Source: Gigaspora rosea
Taxonomy: Eukaryota; Glomeromycota; Glomeromycetes; Diversisporales; Gigasporaceae
Length of the DNA: 64,000 bases
Assembly (NCBI GenBank): GCA_003550325.1
Contig: QKWP01000125.1
Coordinates: forward strand, 41,663-105,662
Direction: 5' to 3'
Shown: piece by piece, positions 56,769 to 64,000 of the stretch
How the letters are laid out: every line of letters starts with the position of its first letter
Numbering within the stretch: position 1 is the first letter of the stretch
Notes under the pieces: generated by a model
Databases searched by the model: none
Seen by the model: only the letters and a program-made list of their open reading frames with translations
Told to the model about the DNA's origin: nothing
Program-made: the position numbers and the translations under genes

Positions 56769-59135
56769 ACTAACGCATTATCATATTAAAATAAGGTAAG
56801 AAATAATTTCTATAAACGCAGTTAATCAACTCGAACAAATAAGAAAATAAAATGCTATTTTGGTTTATACTGTTATAAATACTATTATTTAGGTCGTTCT
56901 CAAGTGCCTCAATCAATGAGTCAAAAGTGTCAGAAGATTATGCTTAACTTAATAAAAAGCATTTTTTATTCGTGAAAGATATTAAATCAATTTTTCATTT
57001 TAATCAACAAACTTTTTACTACAAATCTCCTTTTATACTGCTTTTGAAAGTTTTACGATTGATAAATATTCAAAGATATCATTTAAACAACTTTGCCATG
57101 AGTCGTCATTCTTAATTTCAATAAATTACTACTGTATTTCTATTTCACTTTTCGCATTAATAACTTTATGAAAATAAAAAATCGGCAATGCCAAATTAAA
57201 ATAATGAATATATTTGTAATTTTGATTACGAATTTGATAAATAATTAACAGATAAGGACCGCTAAAGTATCGATTACAGTGTTTATTTAGGTTGATCATA
57301 ATAAATAAGCACTAGTACGATCACTCACTAATCACTTTGAAAATGATGCTTGAGAAGATTTCAATTACGTCAAATATCACATATTTGTAAATATAATTAT
57401 ACTTGAGCATTATTATAATCATTGCTAATTACATTGAGAACTACTAAGTCAAAGCCAGTGAGTTGAAAATGTTAAGCAAACTATCTTGATGTTCATGAAG
57501 GAAAGCAAAGAATTTTTTCTTCTGGTAAGGAAAACTGTAAATAGTTATTACTTCGATCAAATAAAATATTTGACTGATAAAAAAAAAGACAAAATTTATA
57601 TTATTTTATTTATCCATTTTTCTACTCTATTTTTCAATTTTCAGTAATTAATAGCTTATAAAATCACTTAAGATCAATTTTGGGCATGAAAGTCAAGTGA
57701 TCCTATCGACTAGATTTTCAATTACAGTTTGGGATAACGAATATCCACTACCGAATACAGAAACTGTAGTTGGTAAGTTCGTATTTGCTGGTATGAATTA
57801 TGAGAAAGAATGACGCAAGGCTACATTTCCTGTTTATTGGAAATCACATAATATGGGCACTGGTGGAGGGCCGGTGAAATCGAAAAGAATCTATTTTTAG
57901 AAATTTATTTATAGAAAGCAATAATAAATCACAAACATATAATAAAGCATTGGATGCTTTTATAAAAAACCATATGCTGATACCAGTGGCAGCCGCATTT
58001 ACGCTTATTATAAGAGACAGCCATAATATAAAATTAAGAGCGACATAGTTTCTAGAATTAAAATAGAACGCTCGGATACATATTAAGTGAGTTTTGATAA
58101 GATATTTATTAAGTTTATTTTATATTGAAAGCTAATTATAGTGTTTCCACATTATTAATTTTTCAATGCTAACTATTAAAAGATAATTCTTTTTCAAAAT
58201 TTTAAACTATTTAAAATATAAAAAAAATACAGTCTTTAGAAGAGTTATCTTTAAAACGTTAAAACTTTTTTGCAACATCACAAAATATTTTATAATAAAA
58301 AAAAAATAAGCTGTTGAATTTGTTTTATATTTTTTATTATACTCTTTTGGGATGTTGCCAAGGTCGCCATTTGCGTTCGTAAACAACGAAGTTAATAGGT
58401 TTTAATTCATTAGTATTAAACCTATATAATTAATTATTTACGTTTATATATTTAATCATAAATTATTTGTGTTATAATTTCAATTTATAAATTTATTATT
58501 ATAATTGTAAATCAGTATTTTTATATTAGATACTTCGCATATATTGATTATAAAAGTTTATTTAATAGTTCTAAGATGAATATAATAATAAATACATTAG
58601 AGTGAAATATAAATTGGCAATTTGATATAAGCTCATTATCATATTTGCAGTGAGACCTTAACTGATGTATTATGAATTTCCCGAGATATAAGGCATATAA
58701 AGTTGTTCTGTGCCCACAAAGATCGAAAAAATCTGGATTTTTTTCTTTTTTTGAATGGACTATTACTTTTTAAAAATTTGTATAATTGCTAAAAAATAAG
58801 CCAATAAAACCTAGTAATTATAGTCTACTTGGCGTTAATTAATAAATTGACATGGATTGTAAAACCATAAATAGATACTGTACAACCGGAGAAGACAATC
58901 GATTGTTTTTAAATACTAGCATGAATATCATAAAATTCAATATACACCAAAAGCGATCGATTTGAATAAAATATATTCCAAACTTTATATATTGCTTTTT
59001 GCAAAAAGTGTGACAAACATTTTTTGAATTCTATGAATTCTGCATATTGGCATTGTTTTGCCGTTATAAGAAACGGAATTTTTGCTATGTAGTACAATCG
59101 TCACCAATTAATCTTTGTACTGCCATATTGCGTAA
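56769..59135 (+). repeat. Downstream block, module copy 3
   Basis: Copy of 34989-37590 with numerous short indels, AT-rich, including the exon-like 57655-57772. Homology ends near 59155, close to where copy 2 meets its BTB remnant. Confidence 0.8.
57655..57772 (+). other. Exon-like segment, second copy
   Basis: 118 bp, open in the same frame as 35967-36084, with the same acceptor and GGTAAGT donor. It reads VILSTRFSITVWDNEYPLPN in its middle. Unknown function. Confidence 0.35.
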
Positions 59136-59312
59136 TATGTAAATTTTTTTAAACTTAACAAGGTAATAGATCCAGTGGATGATAATTTAAGTGACTCATA
59201 TTCTGAAATATTAATGGAAAATAAAACCAAAAAATTGCTTGAAAGTTATTCAGATATTGAGAAAACTAGTAGCGAAGACACAGATTGTAAAGAAGTAGAT
59301 AGCGATGAATAA
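59136..59312 (+). CDS. Acidic C-terminal exon-like fragment
   Basis: An open frame without an early ATG, reading VIDPVDDNLSDSYSEILMEN, then LLESYSDIEKTSSEDTDCKE and ending in VDSDE before TAA at 59310-59312. The Ser/Asp/Glu-rich composition is unusual for random AT-rich DNA. It sits where copy-3 homology ends, so it may be the 3' end of a gene truncated by the duplication. Family not recognised. Confidence 0.3.
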   Translation, partial: YVNFFKLNKVIDPVDDNLSDSYSEILMENKTKKLLESYSDIEKTSSEDTDCKEVDSDE

Positions 59313-60058
59313 TTTATTTTCAATTGTAAAATTGCTAATAAATAATATGTATTTAATGCATAATCTATAACTTAGTACATGCAATTTTATAAATTCTTGC
59401 TCTTGCGATTATGATATTCTTTGAATATATGCTAGACTATTGCGTAGTAATAATTATTGTTTGCAATTATGTATGTACTGTATATTTATAAATCTCTTTG
59501 CATAAGGAAAGCTTTTTCTGTCTGATGAATTCTTTAGAATCGTATAATACATGCTTATTTTATTAACTATACATATTCGATATTTATTTGTGATTCATTA
59601 TTCAAACTTTTAAAGCAAATTTTTTTGTATTACGCATATCTAATTAAACTTCGACAAGTTATAGTTATTCTGAACTGTAAAAATTTTGAAATTACAAGCA
59701 CTTTAAACAGTATACGAATGGTTTTCTGAATTCGATAAGAATTACTTTGATGAAAATAGAAAAAACATGACTCGAGTAGAAATAACTTTAGGCATCGTTG
59801 AAAAATGTATTTCCGTACTTTGTATTAAAGTTAAATAACTTAGAATTTTTTTTATGGTTAGGCGCTTATGAATGTATGATGTAACTTCACCATGCAGCGC
59901 CTGTTCATGCGCATCATGCGCATATTGCGCATATTGCACAAAACATGGCTCAAAATGCGCATTTTGCCCATCTCTAGGCAACTGTATATTATTACTATCT
60001 ATTCTAATTATTCTACTTATTCGAACATGTTCATTCAAAAGTGCCAGGAAACACTGTA
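59313..60058. other. Intergenic region with ATGCGCAT repeats
   Basis: Mostly AT-rich with nothing recognised, except 59893-59985, where ATGCGCAT/TTGCGCATA words repeat with 9-bp spacing. The Cys-rich plus frame and the minus frame there result from this repeat. Confidence 0.45.
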
Positions 60059-60748
60059 AAAAATCAGTACACGGAAATGTAAGTACTACTACGTAATTTT
60101 TACAAAATAAGCATGTAATTCAATCCCTGTACAGAAATTTATATGAACTGCACGGAAATTAATTACCGAAAAAAATGAAACAAAATTTAAACACGTAATC
60201 ATACGTAATTGTAAGGAAAGTATACGGAAGGCATTTAAAATTATTTAAAAATACGTTATTACATGTAAAATGTAAAAATATGTAAAAATACGTAAAAAAT
60301 ACGCGAAAACATGTAAAAATGCATGTCGATACATGCAATATTGTACGGAATCCATGCCTTTTTACATGCTTTAGACGTGCACTGTCCCGTGCAGTGTTAA
60401 ATATCCAATGTTCTCAGTGTTCTCAAGAACATTTAAAAAAATTTGAGAACATTGTATTTACAAATTATGTTCTCTTTTGAGAACCAACTAAGAACATTAA
60501 ATTTGTAATTTATGTTCTCAGATGGTATATAGAAAATATATAATTTCTCTCTCACACTCTTTTTTTTTTATCATTAAGAACATTAAAATGTATTATTAAG
60601 AACATTAAAATGTTTAAGTGAACATAAAATTATCAATTTATGTTCTCAAAGAACCAAAAAAAAATTTCAGATATTTAACACTGGTCCCGTGTATATCTAC
60701 ATGCAATTTCGTGTTGTCTCGTATTTAAAATTCCGTGCAGTGATTTCT
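60059..60748. mobile_element. TA-flanked MITE carrying a nested hAT-like MITE
   Basis: Outer ends AAAAATCAGTACACGGAAAT and (complement of the right end) AGAAATCACTGCACGGAATT form an imperfect TIR of about 28 bp, bordered by TA on both sides (60057-60058, 60749-60750). Between them the sequence repeats ACGTAAT, ACATGTAAAA and TACGGAA words. Without the nested element it is about 390 bp. TA targets suggest Tc1/mariner-type mobilisation. Confidence 0.7.
60392..60683. mobile_element. hAT-like MITE (292 bp)
   Basis: Perfect 14-bp TIRs (CAGTGTTAAATATC and its complement) and a perfect 8-bp target duplication GTCCCGTG (60384-60391 and 60684-60691). Many GAGAACAT/ATGTTCTC words lie inside. Same family as 22962-24035. 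Confidence 0.9.
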
Positions 60749-60779
60749 TATAGGGAAAGCATCTCCCTTATATACTTTA

Positions 60780-60892
60780 CTAGTTGGTTAGTAACCACCT
60801 CTGACAGTTCACAACCATCACTAAAGCTCGTAACCAACGGTCCATCCGATTTTTGGAATCCACAGCCGATGTGGGTTACCAACCTCATAGTA
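60780..60892. repeat. Small inverted repeat element
   Basis: TAGTTGGTTAGTAACCAC (left) and GTGGGTTACCAACCTCATA (right) are imperfect inverted ends around about 75 bp that contain another GTAACCAACGG. Likely a small MITE; target duplication not seen. Confidence 0.5.
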
Positions 60893-62340
60893 CAATAAAA
60901 TAAAATGGATACAAAATAGGAAATAAGGAAATTTTTATTTAAATTTCCATCTGACATAGCAACGCCCCCTTATTTGGATATAGATATAAAATACATTTAT
61001 TAATATAAGTATTTAAAAATAAGCTTATATAAATATTTGCTATCTAATTTCTAAATAAAATTATTTTATTTAAGGGCTAAAAATAAAACAACTACTTATA
61101 ATAAAGAAATAATTAAAGAGATTAGAAATTCTTTTAACAAGAAATAAAAGTATCTAAGAAATAAATATTAAGAAAATAAAAATATCAAAAAAGTAGTTGT
61201 TAATAGTTGTGTTAGAAAATTGTTGTTAAAAAAGTAATTTTTTAAGAAAATAAAGTTAAAAAAAAATGATTAAAGCCCATTTATTCTATATAATTATCAA
61301 TGATTAAAAAGGTTTATTTAATTAAAATTTTATAAAATTTTAATACTATATATAATTAATTTAATAATAAAATTTGTAAATTTTATACTTACAAGCAAAT
61401 AATTTAATTTTTATATAATTAATTAGGAGTATCTTATTTAAATTGAAGATTAAACGCCTAATAATTTATGTATATAATTAATTTAAATAATTTATTTATA
61501 TAAATTATAAAAATTACTATATTTAACCGGGGTAAAATTTCTTCCTTTAATTATTATTTAAATTTAAAGTTAAATTTAAAGTTAGGGTATAGTTTTAGAC
61601 AAAGCTTAGGGTTAGGGTTAGGACTGCAATTTTAGTTAGTATAAGGTTTTTGAAAGTTCTAAACATTGGTGCTTAATATTTCTGATGTTGGCTAGTAGGT
61701 TTTTGAATATAGCATCCTGGTAAATTCTCCCCCAGTTAAAATTAGCAATACTCATAAATTATTATAAAAATTTTAATAGCAATGGCTATAAATTAATTTT
61801 ATGCTTACATTCTAATTATTTATTATATTATTAGTAATTAATATATAATTGCTTAAAAGTACCAGGAACGTAGTACAAAGTACGAAGAGTATGGTTTACT
61901 GAAGAGTTAAGTGGAGACAGCAAAATCTGAGAATTGATTGGTTGATTAAATCTCATGACTTCAGATATTTTTATATCTGTGTACGTGCATATACCAGGAG
62001 GAGTACAAAGTACGTTTATGCGCATCTGATTGAATGATCCATCCTCATGACTTCATCAGGATTCTGCCCATATCAGGATCATTGTGCACTGATGAATATA
62101 GTCTTGATGTTTCTATATTTTGCATTAAATGGGACTTTTCTTCTAGTATCGCATGCATGATTTTTTAATTAATGCAATAAAAATTTTGCGCATTGGACAG
62201 TGCGTGATCAGAGAATCATTCTAAACCATTATGATGACATAATAATTTCTTCGTCTGTTATTGATTAAAAATATGTTAGGAACGGAGAGTAACAAAAATT
62301 ATGGTTTCTGTGAATGGAGCATAACGTGCATGTTACAGTA
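60893..62340. other. AT-rich region with a short telomere-like run
   Basis: No gene supported. 61606-61622 reads TTAGGGTTAGGGTTAGG, a short interstitial telomere-like tract. GTACAAAGTACG palindromes occur near 61871 and 62003. Confidence 0.5.
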
Positions 62341-62658
62341 AATGGCATGTGCGATTTTCTAGTAGCACAATAAAAAAATGCGGTATGAACCAAAAACATT
62401 GTTTTATTGTATAAGCGGTGAACTGAAAACATTGTTCTATTGTATAAGCGGTTATAATTATGTATTAAATTCTTATCTGACACTTGATTTGAATATCAAA
62501 TTTTAAATTGCATGCTTGTATTGTATAATCTGTTTTTAAATGGCATGTGAGATTTCCTAGTGGCGCGATAATAAATGCGGTATGAAGCGAAGACTTTGTT
62601 CTGTATAAGCAGTAATATTTATAATGATATATTAAATTCCTTATTTGGCACTTGAGTT
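62341..62658 (+). repeat. Direct repeat, period about 197 bp
   Basis: AAATGGCATGTG(C/A)GATTT starts a unit at 62341 and again at 62538, each followed by AATGCGGTATGAA, a TTGT(T/C)-TATAAGC phrase and TATTAAATTC. A third partial start lies at 63152-63170. Within the first unit ACATTGTT-TATTGTATAAGCGG is itself doubled. Confidence 0.7.
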
Positions 62659-62697
62659 AACATTGGATTTTTTTTTAAACTACAATAACGTTTGTCG

Positions 62698-62820
62698 TCA
62701 CAACAAGCTATTCCGACAGGCAACAATTTTTTGGCTGCCATTTCAGCAGGCCAATCAAACAAACGTTATGGTCACAATTTATAGCTGCCATCTCATCAGG
62801 CCAATTAAAGCAGTGTTACA
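62698..62820 (+). repeat. Direct repeat, period about 63 bp
   Basis: GGCTGCCATTTCAGCAGGCC and AGCTGCCATCTCATCAGGCC with following AAT(C/T)AAA occur at about 62733 and 62782, with related flanks before each. Confidence 0.55.
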
Positions 62821-63034
62821 TCATTTTCAGAGTGGGAGGGAAGGGTTGATGTAACCAGAATGCAAAAAATATTCATATCGACTTCTCATGCTTACTAAAA
62901 TAATATGACCCATACTTACTTAATTCATACATACTTGCTAATACTAAATTAGCTTCATCATAGCTACATCATAATTGCATAATTAATTACTGCATACTTA
63001 CATCACCAATTACATACTGTAAGATCTCTCGATT

Positions 63035-63077
63035 GATCGAACATGTGACCATAACTGGGCCTATCACATGTTCGATC
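63035..63077. repeat. Perfect 14-bp hairpin
   Basis: GATCGAACATGTGA and TCACATGTTCGATC flank a 15-base loop (63049-63063). The arms are perfect. It could be a regulatory hairpin or the remnant of a small element. Confidence 0.7.
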
Positions 63078-63164
63078 GGGTGAATAGATTCGAGACAAAA
63101 GCTGCCTCGATACTTACGTTTGAGCAGCTATTGTATTGAATAATCTGATATTAAATGGCATGTG

Positions 63165-63370
63165 CAGTTTCATTACCTGTGCCAAAACCTGTGCTGATTT
63201 GACTAGTAAACTGCTGCAAAACCTGAGCCATTTACGGTCCAATTGGCACGGGCATACAGTCTCACACAGTCCACAGAATCGGTCCAATTCGGACCATACC
63301 TGTACAAATCCGGATCTTGACCCGTGCCACAAATGTCTGTGCCTATCCGAAGCAACACGTGCCGATCTGG
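63165..63370 (-). repeat. Inverted copy of the 14.5/53.1-kb repeat
   Basis: On the minus strand this reads CCCGTGCCAATTGGACCGT and TTTTGCAGCAGTTTACTAG, matching the 3' part of the blocks upstream of the LRR genes at 14560-14640 and 53160-53230. It is less AT-rich than its surroundings. Frames here are not called as genes. Confidence 0.55.
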
Positions 63371-64000
63371 TCCAATTTTTTTATAGGACCTTTGTTATTA
63401 CTAGGGATGGTAGTCAGTCATCGGTCAGTCATTATCAGTGTTACTATAATAATATTTCTGCGCCCAAAAATCACAGGATTTCCTTATACTACCTCTGCCT
63501 TATAATCAACCCACCTTGTTACAAATTTTATCCTTCGTCTCTTTCCTAATTTGTTTCTCCATACTTACCCTATGTTACTACTATATATATAACTTTCTTT
63601 TTACTATATATAGTTCTTCCAATTTTCATATATGTCCTTCTATATATATATTTAATTACCTTATCCGAATTTCATACAATATTATTTTGTGATGCGTGAA
63701 AGTGAATTGGTTTGATGCAGAACAATACTAAGAATTGTTGAACAATCAAAGCCTTTATATTTTATCACGAATCTGCTAGCCCGATAAAGAGTTAGTAGAG
63801 CAGATTTTGAGATTAATGTTTCGGGTGTAATATCTTAATGCAGAAAGTAATGCGAGGGGAAGTTTATTGGTGTTCAAGAAATTAAAAATTAGTAATTTCA
63901 GAAGGAAGTTGATCCAACAATTGAATAATTTAGTTATTTATATATATCATCTTTGTTATACAAATAAACATCTAACTTTTCAAAAAATTACCAGTTGGTT
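63371..64000. other. Intergenic region at the window end
   Basis: It contains a C/T-rich patch, TATATATATA runs (63580-63650) and ordinary AT-rich DNA. No gene is supported. Confidence 0.4.

Noticed and set aside
59872..60096. Cys-rich secreted-protein-like frame (effector candidate)
   Set aside because: The Cys codons arise from TGCGCATA repeats read out of context; no signal peptide at the start and the opposite strand is open as well.
63136..63549. 137-codon frame near the right end
   Set aside because: It runs through the inverted copy of a dispersed repeat and into low-complexity DNA; a mixed frame without a domain.

Overview
The window looks like nuclear DNA of an arbuscular mycorrhizal fungus, most likely Rhizophagus or a close relative in Glomeromycotina. 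The reasons are its very AT-rich spacers, short GT-AG introns (73-78 bp), heavy transposon load, and the gene families it holds: Sel1-repeat protein kinases, BTB/BACK/TLDc proteins, F-box/LRR proteins and single-domain tyrosine-kinase-like proteins, all strongly expanded in those fungi. The assignment is from recognition; no search was run.

Layout. 1-2.9 kb: a decayed BTB/TLDc gene and small foldback elements. 6.6-9.2 kb: the only apparently healthy genes, a divergent pair made of a minus-strand C2H2 zinc-finger gene (three visible exons) and a plus-strand protein kinase (two exons, 378 aa). 10.5-13.1 kb: a cluster of at least six unrelated foldback or MITE-like elements. 14.0-28.7 kb: module copy 1, made of an LRR gene, a 10.85-kb Ty3/gypsy-type LTR retrotransposon (592-bp LTRs, ACGT target duplication, itself carrying a 1,074-bp hAT-like insert) and a Sel1/BACK-TLDc chimera. 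30.2-37.6 kb: module copy 2 (LRR gene with a 276-bp MULE-like insert, then a Sel1-kinase). 37.6-38.5 kb: another BTB/TLDc remnant. 39.2-41.1 kb: a tandem triplication carrying one MITE per unit. 43.4-46.7 kb: minus-strand BTB/TLDc and F-box/LRR remnants. 48.5-51.1 kb: an old Sel1-kinase pseudogene split by a 1-kb insertion. 52.6-59.2 kb: module copy 3 (LRR gene, Sel1-kinase, shared downstream block). 59.3-64 kb: nested MITEs and tandem repeats.

The main theme is birth and death of signalling and ubiquitin-adaptor gene families by segmental duplication. The order LRR gene then Sel1-type gene occurs three times, and comparing copies gives empty-site proof for two transposon insertions. In one copy the Sel1 promoter and N-terminus are joined to a BACK-TLDc body, which looks like a gene fusion caught in formation, though it is out of frame. 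Nearly every family member here carries frameshifts or stops. Some are single-base and could be assembly errors, so the labels pseudogene and intact need reads or transcripts to settle.

There are two assembly gaps (21296-21667 and 42849-43430) and single unknown bases at 30548 and 46319, all beside long T tracts. I found no rRNA gene, convincing tRNA gene or CRISPR array. I saw no clearly new enzymatic system. The most original material is the duplicated module, the chimera, and the nested, well-delimited non-autonomous elements.
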